64,000 nucleotides of DNA. It comes from Streblospio benedicti (Eukaryota > Annelida > Polychaeta > Spionida > Spionidae). The notes beneath the pieces were generated by a model. It had not been told where the DNA came from, made no database searches, and saw only the letters and a list, made by a program, of their open reading frames with translations. Location of the stretch: positions 25,601,944 through 25,665,943 of the forward strand of contig CM032661.1 in assembly GCA_019095985.1 (NCBI GenBank), written 5' to 3'. This document shows, in pieces, positions 24,901 through 36,700 of the stretch. The translations under genes and the position numbers were made by a program. Position 1 is the stretch's first letter; each line of letters starts with the position of its first letter.

Positions 24901-26468
24901 TGCTCCGGGCTGATAGCTTTAAACACATAGATCTACTATTTCGACTGCGGCCAAAGCTATGGTTCCAAGCCAATGCGCATTTAATCCAAACATTTTTGAG
25001 TTTAACTGTGTGAATGATTATAAAAAAATATCTTTATCAGGGTAATTTATGAAGATATAATGGTACATTTCAGTATGTGTTGTACAATCAAAAAAAAATA
25101 AGTTGAGATGCGGTTTACTTATGTACCGTGTTAAATAAAGTTCATGTTCATATAATCGTGGCTTTTCATGAGTCCATACATATACGACACTCAACGGTGT
25201 GTTAAAATAGACACCCTAAAATATACATGGTCCACGTAGTTCTTGAATTAATGGAACCTGTGCATTTGCGCTCACCGCCTCTTGGTTTATGGTACTGAAT
25301 TAAGAATGTACTAAATCGGTTAGCCAGCGGCTAATTTTACCATTTTGTAAAATGCAAAACCACTACACTGGAGTTGAATGTTGACGTGTTTATCAACAAC
25401 GACATGTGGTCAACATGTTAGGGCTGACCAGTTCGAAAATAACTGCAACACATGGGCAATGTCATTCAATATTACAATGAATAATCTGTCCAACTGACTT
25501 CTACAAAATGATAGTATATCTCAGCTGACTTTTGCTGAGTGATCTAGGTTTGACAGACTGCAAAAAGTAGTAGCAGGCTCGCCTACAGCAAAATAAACGA
25601 TTGAATTGGTAGGATCCACTATATGTATGCACGTGTAGACTATATACAACTTAGTTGGGTCTATTCACCTCCCTAGAATTTACGGCAAAGTTTTTACTAC
25701 GAAAGGTCGACCCTTTTTAAATGAATAATACTCGTACAATTGTATCCGATAATCTTTTTGACAGAATGATTTAAATGTTATAATAATATTATAATGTATT
25801 TTATATTTAATTTTTGTATATTTCTATGAGTCTTAAACCCTAACCCTAGTCAAACCCCTCAGGGGGCAAAGTAATTCTAGTACAGAAGAGCCACTTTTTC
25901 AAGAAAAAATTACAGAAAAAAATTTAAAAAAACTCCCGTAGAGATTGGGCAAATAAGACTAAGAATAAAAGTTTGCTCATTTGCCACCCATGCTAATACA
26001 TTGCTTAATGTTGTCTCTCTTGAATGAATACACAATTGCATTAGTAACTCATATTACTGCATATGTGCATATTTATTAACGAAATGGAGTGTTGAAACAA
26101 TAGTAACCCGATTAATGTATACGCGCAGTCGTGTAAAACAAATTCACAATTTATATCATAGTGACTCGAGAATGGAGGTCAAAGGAAACTACTGAAGAAG
26201 GCCATTTGAAGGTCGATGCTTCAATACATTACGTGCGTGATCAAAGGTGAACCCTGCATCATGTGAGGTGATTACGGAGATTATCTCCCTGCTCTGAAAC
26301 TGAAAAAGAGGCAGCGCACTTGCCCATTCATGACAGGAAATTTGAGTGGAAGCACTATGCGGGGGAATCACTGAAATAATCAACGAAAATGGAATCATTT
26401 AGAGTGATAAGCAAAAATGGAAATAATAGCTTTTAATGCGGGCTGATAGCTTTCTTCAATAGAATACA
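21950..26468. repeat. Large direct duplication, copy B, partly a blended consensus
   Basis: The ends match copy A closely (21950-22650 with 18676-19370; 24960-26468 with 20240-21755). The middle (about 22650-24960) is odd: it is a fine mosaic in which words from different parts of copy A alternate. For example 24820-24950 alternates between words found near 20095-20180 and near 21620-21740. The A segment starting at 19362 also appears at 24000 as well as near 22640. A biological duplication does not mix sequences letter by letter; merging of misaligned reads does. No gene is recognised. Confidence 0.7.
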
Positions 26469-26477
26469 TCTCATTGG

Positions 26478-27280
26478 GTCACTTCAGCAACTAAAGCAAA
26501 AGCCTTGTGTTTTGTCCGTTTGTATGTCAGTATATACATCTCTGTACAAGTTACAGTTTTTAGTGATGAACCAATTTCGTTTAAAAAAATGGGCTTTCTA
26601 CGGGGTAATTTATGATCCAATTCTAAAATTCTAATAAGTATTGGTGCACAATCATGGATCAATATTTCAGCAGCCGCAGCGACGTCTACTTGGTGCTATT
26701 TGCTAGTTGTTGCTGGCAAATTAATGTTTAGCATGACAAAGCCAATGTAATATAGACAGTGGCACTTGTGGATGATTATGTACTTTGTAACTGCTGTAAA
26801 TTCATTCCAAGGTTTTCGCCTGAAATTTTTATAAAGTTCAATTGTAAAGTATACATTGTTTCTGTAAATATCTTAATTGCTCATACGTCAACGTGCTTCA
26901 GTGGCCGAGTGGTTAGGGAATTGGACTCGTGACCAGAAGGTAATGGGTTCGATTCCCCGTCGGGTCTGGTGGTGGGCGTTGAGCAAACTCATCCCTAAAC
27001 AATTGCACACTGCTCCGTGGCACCTACACGTTAATTAGGTACAGGTCATTGGGTTGAAAGAGTGAGTGAGTGATTGTGTGAGTGATTAGCATTGTGCGCT
27101 GAATGTGCTGCCGATGCAAGCATATGAGAAATGATCAATTGAAGATCAATAAGTGGGCCAATGACCTGGTGTAAATTGTAAAGTCGTGAGATCAAGACTT
27201 GGATCAAGACTATAAACCAGACATTTACATTTACATTTGACCTTGTTGTAGCGACTCCGTGTTCTTTGAACACTTTTGAT
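26478..27280. repeat. Diverged duplicate segment X, copy 1, interrupted by a SINE
   Basis: It matches 28485-28990 with many substitutions and small indels. Shared words include CTTCAGCA, ATGAACCAATTTC, GTCAAC and TAGCGAC, in the same order. A SINE (26893-27238) interrupts this copy only. Confidence 0.65.
26893..27238 (+). mobile_element. tRNA-derived SINE, copy 1
   Basis: The 5' head is tRNA-like: GTGCTTCAGTGGCCGAGTGG (box A-like TGGCCGAGTGG, as in Ser/Leu-type tRNAs) followed by GGGTTCGATTCCC (box B). A body follows, with GTTGAGCAAACT, TTGCACACTG and a cassette near GTACAGGTCA. The 3' end is TAAACCAGACATTTACATTT plus another ACATTT-type unit. A second copy on the minus strand at 52941-53264 shares the head, the body words and the same tail. 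The related segment at 28.9 kb lacks the insertion. Confidence 0.85.
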
Positions 27281-27419
27281 CTAGTTAGGTTTTTGCATTG
27301 TTAAAGAACGTTTAGGAAATAATATGTGAGGTGACAGGGTCTTGAAAGGTATGTTATGTGTCTTGTTATTCATATGTCAATTGGTAGATGATACATTGTA
27401 TCATCCTCAAATATTGATT

Positions 27420-27677
27420 TCTAACCCCATCAACCACTGTTGAATAGAGGTTTCAGGAAATATTTTCAACTAATAAATTCAGTACAACTAAAATCCCTGC
27501 TTTGTTTGCTATAAATGACCATTCCAATTTAATATCTGAGTTACTTTCCTAAATGAATATTTACATGTATGATTCTTTCAATAAATCATTTATGTGAATG
27601 TCGTTCTCCTTTGGATAACCTTGATTACTGTGAAACAGTAAGTTTATAAATCCAATCATAATGCACTCGCTATATTA
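27420..27677. repeat. Diverged duplicate segment Y, copy 1
   Basis: It matches 28225-28474 in order: AATCCCTGC, GCTATAAAT, ATGATTCT, TTTATGTGAAT, GTGAAA-AGT and AATCATAATGCACTCG. With segment X this shows an old tandem or local duplication of 26.5-29 kb. Confidence 0.7.
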
Positions 27678-28224
27678 TTCTGAAAATGGGGCACAAGGCC
27701 AATCTTTAAAAAAAAAATCAAATTCTTATATTGTTGATGGACCATTTAAAAATGAAAAGTCTGGTAACAGTGCCATCCAAAACCGACCTCTACGTGCAAC
27801 CAAAATAGCAGCCTCTTCGTTAAACAAAAACGGCTATTTTGCTCATTGATTCAAATGTTTGTGCGTCTTGTTATCATCAAACAAAGTATGCTATGGTGAT
27901 GTATTTCTTTTTTTTACATCAATGGGGTACGTTGTTTAAAGATTTTTTGAAAATCATGTATTTTCTGGATGGCTGACCATTAGTTTTATACATGGATGCT
28001 GTACGAAATGGCCCGCTCTGGTTACACGTAATCATGGCAATGGACTATTTTTTATTATTTCACCCATGCATATGTAGCATGGCTGATGCAAGCTGCTTCT
28101 TGTTTAGTTGTACTGCTTATGTTATACCTGGTTGTTCGTAAATGCTACACATTAATATATTGTTTTAAGGTGAAGATGTTGTATACAACACCGATCAGCA
28201 CCCTCAAGGATTTTATTATTTCTT
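27678..28224. other. Spacer between the duplicated segments
   Basis: AT-rich DNA with a short A run near 27707-27715 and no recognised gene. A 62-codon frame overlaps its start but has no domain. Confidence 0.4.
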
Positions 28225-28990
28225 ACCAAAAAATCGTTGTTTGGATGTAGTGGTGTACATTTTCAATTAGTAAATTGAAGTACAATTAAATATCCCTGCT
28301 TTTTTGCTATAAATATTAATTTCCAATCTAATATCCTGGATATTATGCTATATAGATATTTACATTCATGATTCTCTCAACAAATTATTTATGTGAATCT
28401 CTTTTTGTTTTGCATATCCTCTGACTAGTGTGAAATAGTGAGTTAACAAATCTAATCATAATGCACTCGTTATGTTAAATCATGATTACGTAGCTTCAGC
28501 AGCTGGAATGAAAGACTTGTGATCACTTCGTTTGAATCTAACTATTCATTATGTATGTATGTCTCTGGACAAGCTAGAAGGTTTACCAATGAACCAATTT
28601 CATTAAAACTTTACACAACTATGAGAGTTATGAGATGACACTGAAGTGATTCGATTTTGGGCACTCTGTCGATTAAAGTGTGCTTTTCACAAGACCATTA
28701 TGGTTCATTTTCGACATTATTATGGGCATTGAATTCATAATTACAGATCAATATCATTATCAGCTGAAAAAGTCTACTCGGAGCTGTTTTGCTATTTTCT
28801 ACTACAGCAAATCAATTACAGCATGACGAAGCCAATATTAGACAATTTTATTTGTGGCTGATTACATACCCGGTAAATTGTAATTCTGTACTTTTAATCA
28901 TAATTTCCAAAACATTTTAGTAAACATCTTTATTGTCCATAAAGTCAACGTTGAACGTTGTTCTAGCGACGCCATGTTCAATCTGAGATT
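28225..28990. repeat. Diverged duplicate segments Y and X, copy 2, with an empty SINE site
   Basis: The Y part (28225-28474) is followed directly by the X part (28485-28990). Where copy 1 carries the SINE, this copy reads GTCAACGTTGAACGTTGTTCTAGCGAC-like sequence (28943-28969 or so) without an insertion. The X part also contains the repeat segment shared with 5.3 kb. Confidence 0.65.
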
Positions 28991-28999
28991 TTCGTTCCA

Positions 29000-30409
29000 A
29001 CAATAATGAATCATTCCATTGAACTATAACTACATCTCAGGCATACAGCTCGAAGTAGAGCAGAACTGACTAATGAACAAAAATGGTAACAACGTACGCT
29101 AAAAACAGCCACTAATATATCACCTTCAGTGCTGGGTGAGTTGTTCACTTTTCCACCCGACAGGCTCGTGTGCCGTAACAACGTGTAATTGATGCAGCTT
29201 TCAGGGCCTATATGACACTTGCCGTAACATCGTGCAATTAGTGTCGAGTGGCTGCAGCGTGTAGGCGACTTTTAGGCTACGGTGGTGTAGATGCACGTGG
29301 AAAGGCACATTTGGGAGCTTTTCACCGCGCCTTTGATGGCATGAGATGATTAGGTGCTATCAGTTTTGTGATGATAAAAGTTGTTGATACGTCTCAGAGG
29401 ATAATAATTATTGTATCGCTGTTGTAATGGAAGTGTGGATGTGCGGTCTTAGTAGTATAGTAGATTTGTAGTTAATGCAGTGAATCTTTCGAAAAAGTAC
29501 ATGTAAAGGTGTAAAATTTGCAAGTCACCTAAATGGATACCGTCAGCAATGGTAAAATGTGCACCAAAATGAAGAAACTGATGGGGTAGAAGCTGTAAAA
29601 TAAAACTTCCTGCATCAATAGAGTAACATGGAACGCATGTACAGCCATCCGTTTTTAGGACTCTTCCTACACACCACAACCCATAGATGTTTCGCTAACC
29701 CTGTAGCTTAATATATGGAATCAGCGATATGTTCAATGGACAACTGTGCAATCTCAAAAGACATGTAGCCGGACCCGAGCTGTTATTTGCATGAATCACA
29801 GCCACGTCATTGTGGGTAATGAACGCTCATTTGGTACAATAAATCCAGCGATATGGGCTCTTGTTATATGCTAGAAGACATCTTCATTGAATTTACTACT
29901 GCATGTGAAAGGTCGTTGTATGGCTTCCATTAGAATGCAGTAATAGAAACTCATTATGACAAAGAATTTAAACGGAGATACAGAAACTCAGTAAACCATA
30001 ACGTTCAACCGTAGACAACCCCTCCCCCTCCCAATTCCAGAAAGACGTTGATAGCTCCAGATGCTCCGCAAAACGTCAGACAATTTGAAAAACAAAAACA
30101 CAAAACATTATTGTCGGTCTTTTTTATGCTGCACAGTGTGCATATTTTTTGGTCAACACTTATTCGATCGTCTGTAACGATTGTCTGTGACCTTTCAGAT
30201 GGACTGCAAGAAAAGATAGGCTCATGAGATTGTTGGGAAACAGCAAACCATGACACTGGAACATCTTTATGACCATCGCCAGCAAGGCCCGCTGTAAGAG
30301 GAACGACGTTAGAATGACCGAGTTAGCCTTGCCGATCACCCAGAAAAGCAAGAAGATGATCCATATTAACACTATAGAATTACTGTAGAAAAAACAAAAT
30401 CATTTCTCC
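29000..30409. other. Gene-poor stretch
   Basis: Near 29160-29270 a segment is roughly doubled (TGCCGTAACAACGTGTAATT versus TGCCGTAACATCGTGCAATT). Minus-strand frames at 30005-30256 and 30160-30372 are not recognised; the latter is hydrophobic but without a family pattern. Confidence 0.35.
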
Positions 30410-30900
30410 ATTTTCACCAAGAAGACAGCATTAATCGTGTAGCATCCTCCAACATTGGCCACAACCCAAGTGATGGAAAAGATTCTTCTGTTTTGTGCTT
30501 CCATTGCTTCCTATTGTAACCGTACTGGCGGCACTTACGATTTCATCTGTCAACCATACATCCTCCCAAAGCAGCAGACGAGGCCACCGTTAAGCAGAAA
30601 GGGCCTTAAGATGCTACAAATGCTTATCAAGATAGCCTTCCCCTTCCTCCTCAGACAACCCCGAAAAACACACAGAAGATGTGGCTCGGTAAATAATCCA
30701 TAAAAAGAGCATTTAAGCTGGAAAAACACAAATCACCGACGGCATTTACGTTTTCTCTCACTTTTCAGAAGAGGGGATAATTTTTGTTTAGCCCAGAACC
30801 ACCCAGATGTGGGCCATTCCCGACCGAACCATCCAGAGTACTCCTAATTGGAGGCCATATCACCCACTTTCTACCTTGAAATAACACTAAGCTTCTGGTG
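30410..30900. repeat. Dispersed segment also present in cyclase intron 3
   Basis: Ordered similarity to 53930-54150: AAGACAGCATTA, then TCCATTGCTTC-TATTGTAAC, then GAACCACCCAGA, then GAAAT-A-ACTAAGC. The copy here is longer because of extra sequence between blocks. On the minus strand both have short hydrophobic frames, so it could be a decayed coding repeat, but no family can be named. Confidence 0.5.
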
Positions 30901-33664
30901 TCTTCTGGAGCATCTGAAGCTTACATCGTCTATGTGAAATTGTGGGTTAAGTATAAAGAAAAGGTAACCAAGACTGCTGTTTTTAATAACATTTTGTAGC
31001 TCATGAGAATGTCTTAGAAGTATAAAGGAGAATTGTAGTCCACATCACGAGTTTATAGTGCATCTTTTATTCTTGGCCTACGTGTGTGTTAGGACATCCA
31101 GCAAATACGAAAGCATTGCTCTGTTAAACGAGACATGAGTTGAAGATGCATGAATACTGATTGGGGTGATGGATCAAGGAAGTCTTTCTTTGTTGCCACT
31201 CATTAGGGATTAACTTTTGGCTGCTACTATCTATGATCCGGGTGCTTGGATTTATATTACCATTCATGTAGAGGCCAATCCATGATTATTCTTTAGGTAC
31301 CAAAATTGTGTTAAGTAATTTACAACATTGATAAACAATTAGAATATATTGCATTAATTTGTGTTGATGTTATATTGTACATGCACATGGTGCAGCTTTT
31401 TAAAATTCTAAATTTTCTAAATTTCTAAAATGATTTTACATGTGGTACATTCGATGTGGTTACGTTGACGTTTATGGTGGCTGTACCCATGGGTTATTCA
31501 TGGTAATGTGTATTGTACAGTGTTTGTAAATCATAGTAGTATATATTATAGTACCTCTCTCATGATGCTGGGACACATGGCTCCAACATAAGTACAATCG
31601 GCCGTATATTCACGTGAGTACAAACCCCAAACAAGTGTGTGTACTGAATTAAATATGCTCATTTGGTCATGCATTTGTGTATATCAAGTTAGATCTGATA
31701 GACAGTTGATGATGGAAGTAAAGCCATACACCGATCCGCGAGGGGGGAGGGGGTCTAAAGTGTAATCAATTAAGCACCGCTAACGAGTGAGCGAACGTTA
31801 AACCTGTCGTGGAGCAAGTCTAAAGGTGCGTGCGCTTGTATCCAGGATCTGCAAGCTGAGATGCGCCAGTTAACTTATCGCTGAGTCACCACCGTCGCTG
31901 ATCACTACAAACTTTGACGATGTTAGGTTTTGTAGAGAGCTTTGTTTCATGATAGACTATAAATGTGTGAGGTTGTGATTTGGTTATGATTTGAGGCGTT
32001 TGATATATGCTTTCCCGAAAAAGCAGGGATCGATAGGAGATGTATAAGCAAGAGTATAACTTCCTATGACACTATAATGCCTGAAGCATCATGAACGTGG
32101 TTAATGCGACTTCAGTGATTTCCTTGCTGAGTTTCTGTTAGACTTGAGTATAGTAATCGCAATGGATTTCTATAGATTAGAAATAAAGCATCCATGAAGT
32201 TGCAATATAGGACTATTTAACTCTAATACATAGCACGGCTTCAACAGAGTACATCAAGGTATGTCAATTAGTGTGCTTTACGAGTGTTTTATAACAAATG
32301 TAGCGTGCATTAGGCATGGTCAGCGTGAATAGCGTATCCCCCTATAGCAATGCCTTTCTTTAAAACACTTATTTCTTGACTTTACATATCATTTTCTCTA
32401 TGCACGCATGAAACGATGTATGTCATGTTCCGTTCAAGATCCACAAGAAAACTTATGACTCTTCGGTGTATAAAAGCAAAAAATACTTTACTGTTGAAAA
32501 AAAATAATATTCAATTACAATTAATCAATGAAATGTTAATTTTGCAAATCTTTAATTCAGCTGAATCAGTGCAAAGTATTGTCGTGCATTAGATAAGATT
32601 AGGCACGGATTTTCTCACTGGTTGAACAACGTTTTTCTTAGTCAGCTGAAGAAAAATAAAGTCCGACAGCGTGCTATGTAGTGCATACGAAAATAACTTT
32701 AAAATACTGTGGATGCCTTTTTTATAGATCCGAATTACAGACGTGTGAATCTTGTTTTGCGTGACAGTGTTTTCGAAAGAATGTTGAATGAAGGAAATAT
32801 GTTTAATCTTGTTTAAATTGTCCTTTAAGTTGATGGATAAATTACATACCATATTCCTTGATTGACACACATCAGTCGGCACCCGTGGGACATCTGCCGA
32901 TCTTTGGGTGATGTCGAACGAATGTTTCCGCCGACAATCGATGTTAACGCCGACAGCAATCGATGTGCGAACGATACACGGTTATATTATATTATGTGAA
33001 GCCGTGGTCCCACATGCCACCCGACCTGCGACAAATGAACCTAGGTGCCAAACATGCGTTTTGTGAAAATGCATCGGTGTCCCCTCAATGGCTTTAGATG
33101 ATATTTTTGGTTTTTGCACAGATGCCCACTGATGTCCCAAGAATTTGAGAACATAGATAAACTCACAGATCTACCACCAGCCTCCACGACGGCCGGCAAA
33201 TGTGACTTTGCCATCAAACATATAACTTCTATTGTTCGTCATTTGAGCGATTCACTTCCACAGATACAATGTACTTTTACGTGTTACAATTACGTGATTA
33301 TTAGAGTGCAATGGTTTTTTGGCAAGAATCTTCATACGTCACTTCCGGCCGCCATTTGTCAGGTGATTACACGCGACAGGCTCCATGTTTACAAAATTGC
33401 ACACATAAATAATAAATGGCCACTTTGCGGGGGGGGGGGCGTTTAAAAGGAGTGTGGCGATTTTCGCCATAACACTTTATTCAAAATGCCATCAGAGAAC
33501 AATAACTGAACCCACACCTACTAAAAAAAAACGACAGTGCACATATAGCGAGTTCTTCAAACGAGTCATAATATTCGGGTGCGTCTGTGCGGAATTGGAT
33601 AACCCTAATTCCCGACATAGTTTTAATTACTTCGTTCTTCAATTCGTCAACCACCATCAGTAGT
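30901..33664. other. Gene-poor stretch
   Basis: No gene is recognised. A minus-strand frame at 32589-32882 (97 codons) is AT-rich and featureless. GC rises from about 32880 on, with several CGATGT-type words, and a run of about 12 G lies near 33427. Confidence 0.35.
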
Positions 33665-33791
33665 ATGTCACCAGGGAGACCAAGACAGACGAGATTAAGC
33701 GATTATCGCAAGCCGTGCTTCATCACCAGCGGCCCACAGGAGAACAATGGCGGAAATGAGAGTGGCGCCACGCCGCCATCGGCAGGCGGCA
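33665..33791 (+). CDS. Candidate first coding exon of the adenylate cyclase
   Basis: A GC- and CpG-rich island in AT-rich DNA. From the ATG at 33665 it reads MSPGRPRQTRLSDYRKPCFI, then a Gly/Pro/Ser/Asn-rich stretch ending PPSAGG. This hydrophilic, disordered character fits the cytosolic N-terminus of a class I/II membrane cyclase. A possible donor (GCA/GTAGGT at 33792) leaves the codon split after one base, the phase needed by the exon that starts at 48758. Two other donors in this spot (after 33794, and GTGGTAATG near 33811) would not fit that phase. The intron would be 15 kb. Linking the two is inference; the frame could also be chance in a CpG-rich regulatory patch. Confidence 0.3.
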
Positions 33792-36700
33792 GTAGGTGTG
33801 AGCCGTCGTGGTAATGAGATTCCCCATAAATCACAGGGGTCCTTTGTCTCGTGGATTTCCTTCTTCATCTTCTTGGCGCACGAACGTGTGTGTGAGCTCG
33901 TGCGATGCACTGAAGCTTCAACAATACCTGCTGAATGAGCTGGACTGTTTATCATTAGCCGTAACTGTAAAAGTAGATGTGCTGTTTTTAACGCCTTATC
34001 CTCTAGACATAGGGTCATACTTCTCTTGAATCAAACAAGTTCATGGAGATCCTTGTAACGTTATATTTTTAACAACTCCACGGGAGCATCCGCAGATTGC
34101 GAGCGTATTGCGTATCAAGCCCATACTCACCTGGTTTGTATCTGCAATTACAGCTATTCACAGACTGTGTGATTACATGATGATTTATGTATGAATTTGT
34201 ATTAATAGTTTGCTAACTGGCGCATAGGCGGCCTTTATACAAATGCGTGTACACATGGTTGTATATTGATTTGTTGAAAGTGGACAGTGCTTGGGTGTGG
34301 ACATTTAACATTTGGGTTTTATTGCATTAGTGCTTATTATTCCTACGTGTATGTATAATTGCCTCCAAGGTCGAGTAGTTACGGCCCCGACTGCGACCAT
34401 AATATTTGAAGTTTAGTCACCTGTTGGCTTGGAATTTTGAATCAAGGCAAACTCTAGTGCACTCCTCCCAACCAACCCCCGAGCAATTTGAAGTAGATGA
34501 CTGAAAAGCTGAGTATTCCCAAGTAAATTAGTTGTTTAGCGAAAGGATTCGCACATCTAGCATTGCATATTACTGGCGAGTTTCAATTGAAAAAAAATCT
34601 TTACTAAAGATGTGTATTTTCACACATTGTGACCCTTGTTCGCAGATCTGCTGTAGAATATTGTTTCCTCTAATCACATGAAATTCAATTTAACATCTAA
34701 ATTGTCCATATGATATTTAAAGGCGTAATGTCGAGTCGCCAGTGTTCATTCTTTCTTCTAGTCTAATCAATTAACAAATTCTCTCCTTCATCAGAGGTGG
34801 ATGTGCATGATGGTGTGTTCGGATAACAACCACACGAGCACTTTTACAACGAATGAAACATGTGATGTATGTAGTCTCGTGGGTGTGCCAAACACCGTTA
34901 AAATGGTTTACGAGCCCTTTCTATACACACATCATATGCAGAGTCACCACACAACGGAGGCAATACTGGATCGGATCATGCAACGCATTCTTTGTATGTG
35001 TAAAATTTGTTAGTTGTGTGCATGTTGTAACAATATTAACAGATGACCAGAGTGTCAACGTATGATAGTAAAACTTACCGTCGTATCGTTTCATGTCCAC
35101 AGCACACGAATCTAATGGTTACAGAGTGTAATAAATGGTAGTGCAGTTGTTTCTTATGCTATCGCCTTGTTGTTTTAGATGTATGGTGGGGTGTTACATG
35201 TGACTCAATCGTGGATGCTGTTTTAAAGTGTGGTTCCATAACCCAGGGAATTGGGGATTCGTGGCAGTAAAGGTCGTGTCTCTTTGAGTGTGCTATGAAA
35301 CATGTACAAATAATGACTAAATATCACTTTATAAATATATTCCGTCGACAAAATCACGTTTTATCTGGCTTTGCGCTCTTGTCTCAAACGGATCATCAGT
35401 GCTACTGTGAACTTGGTCCAACTAACACCACGTGGCTTACATGGTCTGTTGACGCTGTCGAGACAACAGCGAAGCATTTACAAAGCCAGGTAAAACATGG
35501 TTCTGTGAAAGGAATAATTTTGATAATGTCAAAACCCGCACCCTCTAGCACCTAACCTCCATTCAAGTAATAAAAGGGTAATGCAAGCCAATACATGTGT
35601 TAGAAATACCGACATGATAGTCACTCAGTAGGGACCTACTGTGTTGTCCATGAGCTTTACCATCGAAATACGTTTGGACAGTTGCCATATCCATTCACAA
35701 AATCTTTGATGTATGCTTATACAGTAGTAGTTTTGAAATGATATTCACTCATTATTAATGCATATCATGATAGGTTTACACTGTCACTGGATCAGGATAT
35801 ACATGTATAACTTTTTCACGTCTACAATTGTATAATCGTTCTTGGACCCCAATTGTCCCTAAACACGCTCTAGAATTATGGTACTGCCTCATAATCCCAG
35901 TGAACACATTATTATTATGCTTAACACAATATAGGATTAAGATGTACCAGGTTAAAGTAGATATTTTCTTTTTGTATGCAGAAGCTACTACCAGTTTCAA
36001 TATACTAACGTGATGTACTATTTATATGTACTAAGATTACTATTTCTTATAAAAAGCAATTATTTAAGACCAGTGCACTAGTGTACGGCACCAATCCCTT
36101 CATCTCCAAAGTGTAGATATTAATGGATCTCAAACCGTCATTATATCATGTTTATCGCCATATCTTGGAAATACAATAAGCTATGTTGACAGGTAATTTA
36201 CACACGGATCAGTGTACAGCTAAGGGACGCAGTGATCAGTTCCAACTGGTAGCTAGGATATATAGTAGTAGTGGATATAGTGTCGGGAGCACGTGTTGAT
36301 TGGTGACACGAGGCATCATCATTTCCATGTGTGTAAATGAAACGCTAATCACAGAATTGTGGACATCGACTTGACCTATACAATAACCTCATCGGCAAGC
36401 CAAACTTGTTTTATACACCTTGTCAACAATACACACTATATTGCACCATAGGGTTATTTTCTATAAGTTGCTTCATTTCCTTGTCAAGTGAAAACATGTC
36501 CGACCATATGATACGAAGCTGGATAAGAATATATGTTTGTGTTTTCGTGTAGGGTGGTTATAGACTTACAGATTGATAATAAATTGAACAACATAATAAC
36601 ATAGACTTCGCACTTAGTGTGCAGATAAATGTGTTCTCCATTGTCTGCAGTTCCAGTTCTTACACAGGTTGACTTTCGTCTTGTATGGTGGTAATAAATT

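Noticed and set aside
21476-26398. Identical 69-codon minus-strand frames at 21476-21685 and 26189-26398
   Set aside because: The identity comes from the duplicated assembly segment, not from conservation.
26893-26975. A working tRNA gene
   Set aside because: Boxes A and B are present, but the ends do not pair as an acceptor stem and the sequence continues into a repeat body shared with 53 kb; it is a SINE head.
33695-34018. 107-codon minus-strand frame over the CpG-rich patch
   Set aside because: Overlaps the candidate plus-strand exon; Arg/Ser/Ala-rich as expected for any frame through GC-rich DNA.
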